From assembly GCA_021204605.1 (NCBI GenBank), contig JAJPZD010000068.1, positions 1 to 21,014 of the forward strand: DNA of 21,014 nt. The letters are read 5' to 3'. Positions 13,993-21,014 of the stretch are shown in pieces. Numbering within the stretch: position 1 is the first letter of the stretch; each line of letters opens with the position of its first letter. This DNA comes from Prevotella sp. (GTDB lineage: Bacteria; Bacteroidota; Bacteroidia; Bacteroidales; Bacteroidaceae). The translations under genes were made by a program, and so were the position numbers. The notes beneath the pieces are model-generated. The model did not search any database. It was given only the letters and a program-made list of their open reading frames with translations, and was not told where the DNA came from.

Positions 13993-15240
13993 ATGAAAAT
14001 TGAACAATTCAACTTTGCCGGCAAGACGGCAATAGTACGCGTGGACTTCAATGTTCCTCTTGACGAGAACGGCAACGTTACTGACGTAACACGTATAGTA
14101 GGCGCACTCCCTACGCTTAAGAAAATCCTCTCCGACGGCGGCGCACTCATCATGATGAGCCACATGGGAAAACCTAAAGGCAAGAAAAATCCTGCGCTGT
14201 CTCTAAGCCAAATTGTTCCTGTCGTTTCTGAACACCTTGGCGTATCAGTTAAATTCGCACCTGACTGTGCCAACGCTTCCGATCAGGCTAAAGCTCTCAA
14301 ACCCGGAGAGGCCCTACTACTCGAAAACCTGCGCTTCTATCCAGAAGAAGAAGGCAAACCGGTTGGCGTTGAAAAAGGTACGCCCGAATACGACGAAGCT
14401 AAGAAAGCAATGAAAGTGTCACAAAAGGTGTTTGCAAAAAAACTTGCCTCTTATGCCGACTGTTACGTTATGGATGCTTTCGGAACAGCTCACCGCAAGC
14501 ACGCCTCTACTGCTGTCATCGACGAGTATTTCGACAAAAATCATAAGATGCTCGGCTTCCTCATGGAAAAGGAGGTCCAGGCTGTTGACAACATCCTTAG
14601 CAATATCAAACGACCTTTCACCGCTATCATGGGCGGCTCCAAGGTTTCCACAAAAATCGGTATCATCGAAAACCTGCTCGGCAAGGTGGACAACCTGATC
14701 CTCTGCGGTGGAATGACTTATACCTTCGCCAAGGCGCAAGGCGGCAAAGTGGGCAACTCTATATGTGAGGAAGACAAACTTGACATCGCCCTTAGCGTTA
14801 TCGCCAAAGCTAAAGAAAATAATGTGAACCTTGTTCTTGGCACCGACTGTATCGCAGCCGACAAATTCGCAAACGATGCCAATACGCAAGTCTGCATGGC
14901 AAACAACATACCCGACGGATGGGAAGGCCTCGATGCCGGTCCTGAAACTCGTGAGAAATTCGCCGATGCTATCGTAAATGCTAAGACTATCCTTTGGAAT
15001 GGCCCCGCAGGAGTATTCGAGTTCGACAACTTCACCGGCGGTTCTAAGGCTGTCGCAGACGCTATTGCTAAAGCTACTGCCAACGGCGCTTTCTCACTAA
15101 TCGGCGGCGGCGACTCCGTCGCTTGTATCAACAAGTTCGGCATGGCAGACAAAGTGTCTTACATCTCCACAGGCGGTGGTGCTCTTCTCGAAGCAATAGA
15201 GGGCAAAATACTTCCTGGTGTCGCTGCTATCGATGCTTGA
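13993..15240 (+). CDS. pgk: Phosphoglycerate kinase
   Basis: Transfers phosphate from 1,3-bisphosphoglycerate to ADP in glycolysis; cytoplasmic. 415 residues, with all signatures: RVDFNVPLD (16-24) in the substrate domain, the basic/His region SHMGKPKG (56-63), LRFYPEEE (113-120), NGPAGVFE (336-343), the nucleotide-site GGGDSVA (371-377), and TGGGALLE (393-400). A short insert after LRFYPEEE (about 121-141) accounts for its length being slightly above the 390-400 of many bacterial enzymes. The ATG at 13993 follows an A-rich leader. It is a single-gene unit: its promoter region is shared divergently with queC, and a stable hairpin follows the stop. Codon use is strongly biased (frequent AAC, ATC, GGC), as expected of a highly expressed gene. 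Confidence 0.99.
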   Translation: MKIEQFNFAGKTAIVRVDFNVPLDENGNVTDVTRIVGALPTLKKILSDGGALIMMSHMGKPKGKKNPALSLSQIVPVVSEHLGVSVKFAPDCANASDQAKALKPGEALLLENLRFYPEEEGKPVGVEKGTPEYDEAKKAMKVSQKVFAKKLASYADCYVMDAFGTAHRKHASTAVIDEYFDKNHKMLGFLMEKEVQAVDNILSNIKRPFTAIMGGSKVSTKIGIIENLLGKVDNLILCGGMTYTFAKAQGGKVGNSICEEDKLDIALSVIAKAKENNVNLVLGTDCIAADKFANDANTQVCMANNIPDGWEGLDAGPETREKFADAIVNAKTILWNGPAGVFEFDNFTGGSKAVADAIAKATANGAFSLIGGGDSVACINKFGMADKVSYISTGGGALLEAIEGKILPGVAAIDA

Positions 15241-15564
15241 TCAACTGAAAAACTGACATTCACATCTATATGATTACGATAGAGGCTCACGCATCTAAAA
15301 CGTGAACCTCTATCATATAATGGATTCATGACTATTTCTTTTTATCTCTCCTTATTAGTGATGTGCATTTTCTCTTTACAAACATACAACTTTTACGACG
15401 GTTCTCCTTCTTTTATTGCACTTTATCAATACTTTTTACTGAAAAGCCAATAAAATATTTCTTGTTCTTTATTCTAACTTCATTGATATGTTTAACAATG
15501 GGTTTGGCAATATTAATGCGATAATTGTGTTATTACAAATAGGTGTTAAGGTATTTCTGACTGC
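15241..15564. other. Intergenic region between pgk and the sugar-acid kinase gene
   Basis: Apart from the hairpin at 15278-15314 this stretch holds no ORF and no clear promoter. TTTG at 15503-15506 and TAATTGTG at 15522-15529 are suggestive but only 15 bp apart and the -7 box is imperfect. The sequence becomes A/T-rich from about 15320, a shift that continues into the next gene. Confidence 0.5.
15278..15314 (+). terminator. Stable hairpin after pgk
   Basis: GATAGAGGCTCACG (15278-15291) and CGTGAACCTCTATC (15301-15314) form a 14 bp stem with one C/A mismatch around a 9-nt loop, 37 nt after the pgk stop. The T tract is missing, so it may stabilise the 3' end rather than terminate by itself. 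Confidence 0.6.
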
Positions 15565-16779
15565 ATGAAAAATATAGAATCAAGGAACAAAACTGTTGTA
15601 ATTGCTGACGACATTACTGGTGCTGCAGAGATTGCCGGCGTGGCATTACAGCATGGAGTGTCTGCAACGCTTACAACAAATATATCTTCAATACCGAAAA
15701 AAAACAATAGTGATAAACTGAACTCTAAAAACGCTGCAACATTAAACTCTAACAGTGCTGCTCTTTTACCCGATTCTGACATTTTCATAGTCGCCACTGA
15801 CACCCGCTCCGGCAGTGAAGAAGATGCACGAAAAGTGATAGGGCAAATAGCTAATGGATTGAAGGACTTTGACTGTCAGATTTTCAAAAAGACAGACTCG
15901 ATATTACGTGGACATATAGTAGCGGAATTGCAGACACTTATTGATATTATAGGTTTTGATTGCGCTCTGCTATTGCCCCAAAATCCGTCAAAAGGAAGAA
16001 TAATAAGCAACGGAAGATATTTTATAAATAATATTCCTCTTGACAAGACGGATTTCCGCAATGACCCAGAATTTCCCGCACATTCATCATATATTGAAAA
16101 TTTACTTAAAGGTAATGCCGTAAATATTTCTATAAAAACTCTTGTAAAGACAGATAAAACTATTCAAATAGCTGATGCGACAAATGCAGAAGAAATAAAA
16201 ACTCAACTCCAAAAAGTTGAAAATAAAAATGTCCTGTTGGCAGGTGGAGCTGACTTCTTTGACAGCTTTTTAAGTCGAAAATACCCTGAAAATATTTCTG
16301 TTAAAGTGCCTATGTTGCCAAACCCTCATTATTCGATTATCGTTTGCGGCAGCACACAAAGCAAGTCGATTGCAAACGAAAAATATATCAAAGGTAAAGG
16401 AGCACACGAATGTGTAATGCCAAACGATGTTTTCAATGGTGGATCTTCACAGCAATGGCTAAATGAATTGTCAGATATTTACAGAAAGTCTCATTCCATA
16501 ATATTAACTATCGGACAAAGGGAAAATGCCGGCAGTGAGTATGCAGTAAGACTCAGAATCGTTATGGCTGATGTAGTGCGACAACTCGTGGCATTGCAAC
16601 AACCCGACCTGATGATAATAGAAGGTGGCGCGACAGCTTTCGCCTGCCTCAACGATTTAGGTTGGGATAGATTTGTTCTGAAAAACGCATACGCTCCCGG
16701 TATCGTAAGTATGACTTACGACAAGACCGAAATAATATTGAAACCTGGAAGTTATCCTTGGGGAACGCTGTTCAAATAG
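15565..16779 (+). CDS. Four-carbon acid sugar kinase family protein (DUF1537 type)
   Basis: 404 residues. Known relatives (OtnK, DtnK, LtnK) phosphorylate four-carbon sugar acids such as threonate or erythronate with ATP. The N-terminal substrate domain shows ADDITGA (14-20) and KKTDSILRGH (108-117). The C-terminal nucleotide domain shows CGSTQ (261-265), EGGATA (353-358) and the closing KPGSYPWG (393-400). Catabolic partners usually encoded next to it (PdxA2-type dehydrogenase, aldolase, isomerase) are absent, so the substrate cannot be fixed. Residues about 45-70 form an Asn/Ser/Ala-rich insert that contains an 8-residue tandem duplication. The gene is clearly richer in A and T and in AAA/AAT/ATA codons than its neighbours, which suggests a different history. 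Its stop overlaps that of convergent hisB by 8 bases. Start at ATG 15565. Confidence 0.88.
   Translation: MKNIESRNKTVVIADDITGAAEIAGVALQHGVSATLTTNISSIPKKNNSDKLNSKNAATLNSNSAALLPDSDIFIVATDTRSGSEEDARKVIGQIANGLKDFDCQIFKKTDSILRGHIVAELQTLIDIIGFDCALLLPQNPSKGRIISNGRYFINNIPLDKTDFRNDPEFPAHSSYIENLLKGNAVNISIKTLVKTDKTIQIADATNAEEIKTQLQKVENKNVLLAGGADFFDSFLSRKYPENISVKVPMLPNPHYSIIVCGSTQSKSIANEKYIKGKGAHECVMPNDVFNGGSSQQWLNELSDIYRKSHSIILTIGQRENAGSEYAVRLRIVMADVVRQLVALQQPDLMIIEGGATAFACLNDLGWDRFVLKNAYAPGIVSMTYDKTEIILKPGSYPWGTLFK
15718..15765 (+). repeat. 24-bp tandem duplication in the sugar-acid kinase gene
   Basis: Units 15718-15741 and 15742-15765 encode LNSKNAAT and LNSNSAAL. Both are in frame and share AACTCTAA plus a GCTGC core, and they lie in a low-complexity surface insert. 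Confidence 0.55.
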
Positions 16780-17848
16780 TGCCTTTCGTTGTAGGCAATT
16801 CAAAATGATAAATATCCCTTTTCACTGCCATTTTCATTGCCTTTGAAAACGCTTTGAAAATCCCCTCTATCTTATGGTGCTCGTTTTGCCCTTCTGCCTT
16901 GATGTTCAGGTTCATACGTGCAGAATCACTAAGACTCTTGAAGAAATGCAGGAACATCTCCGTAGGCATATCCCCTATTTTCTCTCGCTCGAAAGTAACA
17001 TCCCAAACAAGCCACTGCCGCCCGCCAAAATCTAACGCTACCTGACAAAGACAGTCATCCATAGGCAAGCAGAAACCATAACGCTCTATACCTCGTTTGT
17101 CGCCCAATGCCTTGTATATACACTCTCCTAAAACAATGGCGGTGTCTTCAATAGTATGGTGCTCGTCAACATTCAAATCTCCCTTTGCCTTTATTGTCAA
17201 ATCCACCATCCCGTGCTTGCCAATCTGTTCTAACGTATGGTCGAAAAAACCGATACCTGTGGAAATGTCGCACTTGCCCGTCCCATCAAGGTTCATCCTT
17301 ACATATATGTCAGTCTCCTTTGTGGTGCGCCTCACCTCCGCAATGCGCTCCCCGGCAAACAGCAGCTCGGTGATCTTGTCCCATGTCATGCCATCCTTAC
17401 CTAAAATAAGAGCCTTGCAACCGAGATTTTCAGCCAACTGCTCATCTGTCTCACGGTCGCCAATAACGAAACTTCCTGCAAGGTCATATTTAGAATTGCC
17501 TATGTATTCGGTAAGCATACCTATGCCTGGCTTGCGGCAGGGATGGTTGTCTTGCGGAAAATGGCGGTCTATTAGTATATCATCAAATTCTATCCCCTCT
17601 CCCCTCAATGTCTGGAGAATGAATTTCTGCACCGGATAGAATGTGTCTTCGGGAAATGACTCGGTACCAAGTCCGTCTTGATTACTTACCATAACGAAAC
17701 GGTAATCAAGTTTGGTGCGTATAAACCCAAGATTGCGGAATACTCCGTCAACAAATTTCAGCTTCTCAAAAGAATCTATTTGCTCATCATCTGGTTCTTC
17801 TATGAGTGTTCCGTCACGGTCTATGAAAAGTATGCGCTGCTGCTCCAT
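16772..17848 (-). CDS. hisB: Bifunctional histidinol-phosphatase / imidazoleglycerol-phosphate dehydratase
   Basis: Catalyses two steps of histidine synthesis. N-terminal HAD phosphatase (about 1-165): DRDGT with nucleophile Asp10 and Asp12, SNQDG (55-59), RKP (105-107) and VIGDRETD (128-135). C-terminal dehydratase (about 170-358): FDHTLEQIGKHG (202-213), DEHHTIEDT (228-236) and EHHKIEG (323-329), whose His and Glu bind the metal. 358 residues is the usual fused length. The HAD zinc loop, Cys-x-His-x5-Cys-x-Cys in E. coli HisB, reads Asp94, His96, His102, Cys104 here, so one or two ligands are changed. The gene lies one base after an upstream membrane-protein gene on the same strand and is probably coupled to it. 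No other his gene is in the window. Its stop overlaps the convergent kinase gene. Confidence 0.97.
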   Translation of the reverse strand: MEQQRILFIDRDGTLIEEPDDEQIDSFEKLKFVDGVFRNLGFIRTKLDYRFVMVSNQDGLGTESFPEDTFYPVQKFILQTLRGEGIEFDDILIDRHFPQDNHPCRKPGIGMLTEYIGNSKYDLAGSFVIGDRETDEQLAENLGCKALILGKDGMTWDKITELLFAGERIAEVRRTTKETDIYVRMNLDGTGKCDISTGIGFFDHTLEQIGKHGMVDLTIKAKGDLNVDEHHTIEDTAIVLGECIYKALGDKRGIERYGFCLPMDDCLCQVALDFGGRQWLVWDVTFEREKIGDMPTEMFLHFFKSLSDSARMNLNIKAEGQNEHHKIEGIFKAFSKAMKMAVKRDIYHFELPTTKGTI

Positions 17849-17849
17849 T

Positions 17850-18737
17850 TTAAATCACATTTCCAACCATTTCATTCTTCCCTTTCAGATACTCTTTCCT
17901 CTCCTTGTCGCGGGTCTTGATGTTTCCATACATATAATAGCATACGAACACCACGAATATGTTGACATACATAAATATGAAAAATGTCAAGGAATATACA
18001 ACAAGCATCAGTATGAGGAAATTAGTGGGCAAGCCCGACGGATCACCAAGATAGTTGACTCCGTAAAGAGAAATCGCCTGTGCGACCGTCAAAATGTCCA
18101 TCGGTATCGAAATTATTATCGCCAACGCAAAAACACAGAGAAATGTGAGCAACATGATGGTGAATATAGTCAGCCAATAACGCAGGCCCGTCTTGTATGA
18201 CCTGAATATAATCTTTGTCAACTTGCTATCTGGCTCCATGTAATATTTCATGCTCACATACACGTAAGGCAACAACAACAATACAATCAACAGACACAAC
18301 ACTAAGTTGGCGATAATAAACACTAATGTATCGGTGCATGACGCAGTATATAGGATGAAGTTCAAAATGGCGAACAACAACAGTGCCACTATGACAATGC
18401 ACACATAGAAAACTAACATTCGTACGCTCCTGACTACATTCCATCTCATCGGTTGGTTGTCGAAAATACTCATAACCCGTGAGTAATAGGCTATCTCACC
18501 ACACAGCGCCAATATCCCCACTACTCCTAAACCTACAAGGGTTATCATGGTTACGTCTTCCGCCACAACATAAGCACGGACTGTGTAAAACAATGCCGCC
18601 AATATGGCGTAAACTGCTGCAAAGGGCCAGGTATATTTGAATATCGCCTTGATATTGTCGTAAAGCATCCTATGCGCTGCTGATATGCACGAGACGTTGC
18701 TCCGACTCTTGTCTAACTGTTCTTGCTTTAATTTCAT
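17850..18737 (-). CDS. Six-helix membrane protein of unknown function
   Basis: 295 residues. A polar N-terminus of about 30 residues is followed by hydrophobic helices at about 33-56, 62-86, 106-131, 135-161, 187-215 and 243-270, with a Lys/Arg-rich cytoplasmic tail. I see no catalytic motif and cannot name a family with confidence. The pattern (polar head, six helices, loops with YKTGLRYW and DPSGLPTN) is like uncharacterised Bacteroidota inner-membrane proteins. Its stop TAA is separated from the hisB ATG by a single base, so the two are almost surely translated from one mRNA, although no functional link to histidine synthesis is evident. The start at 18737 is 20 bases past a good -7 box. 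Confidence 0.85.
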   Translation of the reverse strand: MKLKQEQLDKSRSNVSCISAAHRMLYDNIKAIFKYTWPFAAVYAILAALFYTVRAYVVAEDVTMITLVGLGVVGILALCGEIAYYSRVMSIFDNQPMRWNVVRSVRMLVFYVCIVIVALLLFAILNFILYTASCTDTLVFIIANLVLCLLIVLLLLPYVYVSMKYYMEPDSKLTKIIFRSYKTGLRYWLTIFTIMLLTFLCVFALAIIISIPMDILTVAQAISLYGVNYLGDPSGLPTNFLILMLVVYSLTFFIFMYVNIFVVFVCYYMYGNIKTRDKERKEYLKGKNEMVGNVI

Positions 18738-18757
18738 CGTCTTTTCAAATTATACTG

Positions 18758-18788
18758 CAAAGATAACAAGATTATCGATATGTTGAAA
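18758..18788 (-). promoter_or_regulatory. Promoter of the membrane protein / hisB unit
   Basis: On the minus strand TTTC (18788-18785), 19 bp, TATCTTTG (18765-18758), then CA. The leader to the ATG at 18737 is about 15 nt. Confidence 0.6.
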
Positions 18789-18810
18789 CGGGATTATAAA
18801 TTAATTTTAC

Positions 18811-18818
18811 TATCTTTG
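18811..18818 (+). promoter_or_regulatory. -7 box of the oxidoreductase gene
   Basis: TATCTTTG followed by CA on the + strand, in mirror orientation to the -7 box at 18765-18758. No TTTG lies at the expected distance upstream. Transcription from here would give a leader of about 50 nt to the ATG at 18873. Confidence 0.5.
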
Positions 18819-18872
18819 CAAATGCCATTATAAATGATGGCATTTACAAAACTTTTTAACAATAACAAGATT

Positions 18873-19856
18873 ATGAAATTAATCAATTGGGGGTTTATCG
18901 GTTGTGGTGATGTTACCGAGAAAAAATCTGGACCGGCTTTCAACGAGGTGGAAGGCTCTAAAGTAGTCGCCGTGATGTGCCGCACCGAAAAAAACGCACG
19001 CTCTTACGCCGAACGACACAATATAAACCGTTGGTACACCGACGCTCAAGAACTCATCGAGGACCCTGACATAAATGCTATTTACGTCGCCACACCTCCT
19101 TCGAGCCATGCTATCTATGCTATCATGGCAATGCGTGCCGGCAAACCGGTTTATGTGGAAAAGCCTTTGGCGGCATCCTACGATGACTGTGCGAGAATCA
19201 ACCGTGTCAGCGAGCAGACTGGAATACCTTGTTTCGTGGCTTACTACCGTAGGTATATGCCATATTTCCAGCGTATAAAGCGACTCTTACAAGAAAAAAC
19301 TATCGGGGAGGTGATGAACGTGCAACTTCGATTCTCCACCCCTCCTCGTGAATTTGACACCGCAAAAGGCAAAGAGCAGCCTTGGCGCTTGCAGCCAGAC
19401 ATAGCCGGCGGAGGGTATTTCTACGACATGGCACCACACCAACTTGACATGCTGCAAGACTTGTTCGGAGTGATTACCGAGGCGGATGGAATTTGCGTCA
19501 ACCGTGGCGGACTGTATGAGGCGGAGGACACCGTGAACGCTTGCTTCAAGTTTGAAAGCGGACTGTGCGGCAGCGGCTCCTGGTGTTTCGTCGGCCATGA
19601 ATCTTCCACCGAAGACCGTATCGAGGTGGTTGGCAACAAGGGAAAACTCAGCTTCTCTGTTTTCGACTATGCCCCTATACAACTCGTTACAAGCAATGGA
19701 GAGGAAAATATCGTGGTACAGAACCCGAAGTATGTGCAGCTGCCTATCATAAAGGCTGTGATTGAAGACCTGCAGGGATTCGGACTGTGTTCATGCACAA
19801 GTGTCTCGGCCACGCCTGTAAACTGGGTAATGGACCGTATCTTGGGTAAATTCTAA
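18873..19856 (+). CDS. Gfo/Idh/MocA family oxidoreductase
   Basis: 327-residue NAD(P)-dependent dehydrogenase, likely acting on a sugar or inositol-like substrate in the cytoplasm. The Rossmann nucleotide site is NWGFIGCGDVTEKKSGP (5-21), with the family hallmark EKPLA at 96-100 (catalytic-site Lys97). The C-terminal sheet domain has YYRRYMPYF (124-132) and GGGYFYDMAPHQLD (179-192), where Asp185 and His189 are the probable catalytic pair. The frame extends upstream to ATGs at 18834 and 18837, but those add a 13-residue Phe/Asn-rich lead before the Rossmann fold, so 18873 is preferred. The next gene begins 10 bases after the stop. The substrate is unknown. Confidence 0.93.
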   Translation: MKLINWGFIGCGDVTEKKSGPAFNEVEGSKVVAVMCRTEKNARSYAERHNINRWYTDAQELIEDPDINAIYVATPPSSHAIYAIMAMRAGKPVYVEKPLAASYDDCARINRVSEQTGIPCFVAYYRRYMPYFQRIKRLLQEKTIGEVMNVQLRFSTPPREFDTAKGKEQPWRLQPDIAGGGYFYDMAPHQLDMLQDLFGVITEADGICVNRGGLYEAEDTVNACFKFESGLCGSGSWCFVGHESSTEDRIEVVGNKGKLSFSVFDYAPIQLVTSNGEENIVVQNPKYVQLPIIKAVIEDLQGFGLCSCTSVSATPVNWVMDRILGKF

Positions 19857-19866
19857 AATAATCCGC

Positions 19867-20955
19867 ATGAAACGCCTGTTGTTTCTGTTTCTTCTCATCA
19901 CGGTTTCTTCTGTCGTCTTCGCACAGGAAGATTCCGTGAAAACGGTGAAGAAAAACACTGTTTTCAGGCGTATCGGCAGAACTTTCACCCATGTGTTCAA
20001 GGAGTTTGACCATATCGACACCGCTTACATAGAACCTCAACACTATAATTATACGGTGATGTTGCAAAACACCAACAACTTCGAAATGTACACTCTCAAA
20101 AGCAAGTCGGGACAATCGATTATGTTCTCCCCTGAACCATCTGTGAGAATTGGCCCATATTTGGGCTGGAGATGGATTTTCTTAGGCTACACATTCGACT
20201 TAAGACACAAGATTGACGACAGTTCCAACACGGAGTTCGACGTGAGCCTTTACAGCTCGATGTTCAATGTTGACCTTTATTATCGCAAGACCAGGGACTA
20301 CCGCATAAACAAGACTTATTTCGGAGACAATATATCAAGACATATTCTTCATAATACGCCATTCCCTGGACTTACTACCAGTATAAAAGGTTTTGACTTG
20401 TTTTATATCTTCAACCACCATAAGTTCTCCTACCCTGCGGCTTTTAGTCAGAGTACCAACCAACGGAGGAGTTTCGGATCTCCACTAGTAGGTATCGGCA
20501 TAATGTCCACTACTCTTAATTTGAATTCCAATCAACTGAAAAATGTGGTGGAAGAAAAAATGACCGAGAATAACATTGATGTGAAAGTGGATTCTGGACT
20601 GATGTTCAACAAAGTGCGCTATACATCATATTCCGTCTCTGGAGGATATGCTTATAACTGGGTATTCGCACACAACTGGTTGTTTGCCGCCTCGCTGTCA
20701 GTTGCACTTGCCTATCAAAAATCAACCGGAGAATTACAACACGATAATTCATTTTCTTTGCGTGATTTCAGATTCGGAAATTTCAACTTTGATGGTGTGG
20801 GACGTTTCGGCTTAGTATGGAACAACACTAAATGGTATGCTGGCGCAAGCACAATAATTCATTCATACAATTATCGCAAAAGCCAGTTTTCCACCAACAA
20901 TGTTTTTTGGTCGCTGTATTTATATTTCGGTGTAAATATAAACAGAAAGAAATAA
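19867..20955 (+). CDS. Exported DUF4421-like protein, probable outer-membrane beta-barrel
   Basis: 362 residues. An N-terminal signal peptide (KRLLFLFLLITVSSVVFA, cleavage likely before Gln20) is followed by a short Lys/Arg-rich stretch, then DTAYIEPQHYNYTVMLQNT (56-74) and GPYLGWRWIFLGYTFDL (96-112), which I associate with the DUF4421 family of Bacteroidota. The rest alternates polar and aromatic residues in beta-strand fashion (YSVSGGYAYNWVFAHNWLF, GRFGLVWNNTKWYAGAS) and ends in YLYFGVNINRKK, consistent with an outer-membrane barrel. It is 10 bases from the oxidoreductase and probably in one transcript, though no functional tie is clear. Start ATG 19867 fits the signal peptide. The function is unknown. 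Confidence 0.85.
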   Translation: MKRLLFLFLLITVSSVVFAQEDSVKTVKKNTVFRRIGRTFTHVFKEFDHIDTAYIEPQHYNYTVMLQNTNNFEMYTLKSKSGQSIMFSPEPSVRIGPYLGWRWIFLGYTFDLRHKIDDSSNTEFDVSLYSSMFNVDLYYRKTRDYRINKTYFGDNISRHILHNTPFPGLTTSIKGFDLFYIFNHHKFSYPAAFSQSTNQRRSFGSPLVGIGIMSTTLNLNSNQLKNVVEEKMTENNIDVKVDSGLMFNKVRYTSYSVSGGYAYNWVFAHNWLFAASLSVALAYQKSTGELQHDNSFSLRDFRFGNFNFDGVGRFGLVWNNTKWYAGASTIIHSYNYRKSQFSTNNVFWSLYLYFGVNINRKK

Positions 20956-21014
20956 GATTAAATAATATGTTGAACAACTTCTATTATATAATTGATATAT
21001 TGTTTGTATCGGCA

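Noticed and set aside
17678..18200. Overlapping + ORFs of 80 and 162 residues opposite hisB and the membrane protein
   Set aside because: They overlap each other in different frames and lie opposite two well-supported minus-strand genes with a coupled junction.

Overview
The window comes from the chromosome of a member of Bacteroidota, most likely order Bacteroidales (a Prevotella- or Bacteroides-like gut or oral anaerobe). Three kinds of evidence agree. Start codons lack Shine-Dalgarno sequences and sit behind A/T-rich leaders. Promoters have the Bacteroidota form TTTG, about 20 bp, TAnnTTTG, and here they share an extended -7 box TA(T/A)CTTTGCA. The gene content includes a lipoprotein with a DUF4369-like N-terminus, a DUF4421-like protein, a DbpA-like helicase, and an epimerase / carboxyltransferase / biotin-carrier operon of the succinate-propionate pathway. 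Genus cannot be settled from the sequence. No rRNA, tRNA, IS element, phage gene or CRISPR array was seen.

Layout. 1-1481: one unrecognised minus-strand gene (199-741) with an 8-residue repeat, then a ~680 bp stretch without a long ORF that carries a good promoter and an unusual density of TGAAAC/GTTTCA words. 1482-4926: alaS, then a DivIC/FtsB-type division protein coupled to a small four-helix membrane protein. 5122-8562: a lipoprotein, dihydroorotase (pyrC) and a membrane-anchored metallophosphoesterase, all on + with short gaps. 8705-10024: a DbpA-like DEAD-box RNA helicase with its own promoter. 10273-12918: methylmalonyl-CoA epimerase, a carboxyltransferase (mmdA/pccB type), a small OadG-like subunit and a biotin carrier protein, closed by a strong terminator. 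Heptanucleotide repeat arrays lie on both sides of this operon. 13133-15240: queC (-) and pgk (+) diverge from a shared 197 bp region. 15565-16779: a four-carbon acid sugar kinase of visibly lower G+C, which overlaps hisB tail to tail. 16772-18737: hisB preceded by a six-helix membrane protein one base away, both on -. 18873-20955: a Gfo/Idh/MocA oxidoreductase and a DUF4421-like exported protein on +, divergent from the membrane protein/hisB unit. The last 59 bases (20956-21014) hold nothing recognisable.

Most genes are housekeeping: translation, division, pyrimidine and histidine synthesis, glycolysis, queuosine synthesis. The epimerase/carboxyltransferase operon fits propionate formation from succinate by way of methylmalonyl-CoA, with biotin on the carrier protein receiving the carboxyl group. 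The membrane beta subunit that would couple decarboxylation to Na+ export is not in the window. The least explained parts are the TGAAAC-rich region at 900-1330, the heptamer arrays, the hairpins around the mce and divIC genes, and in-frame tandem duplications in three different proteins. I found no clear new defence or mobile system.
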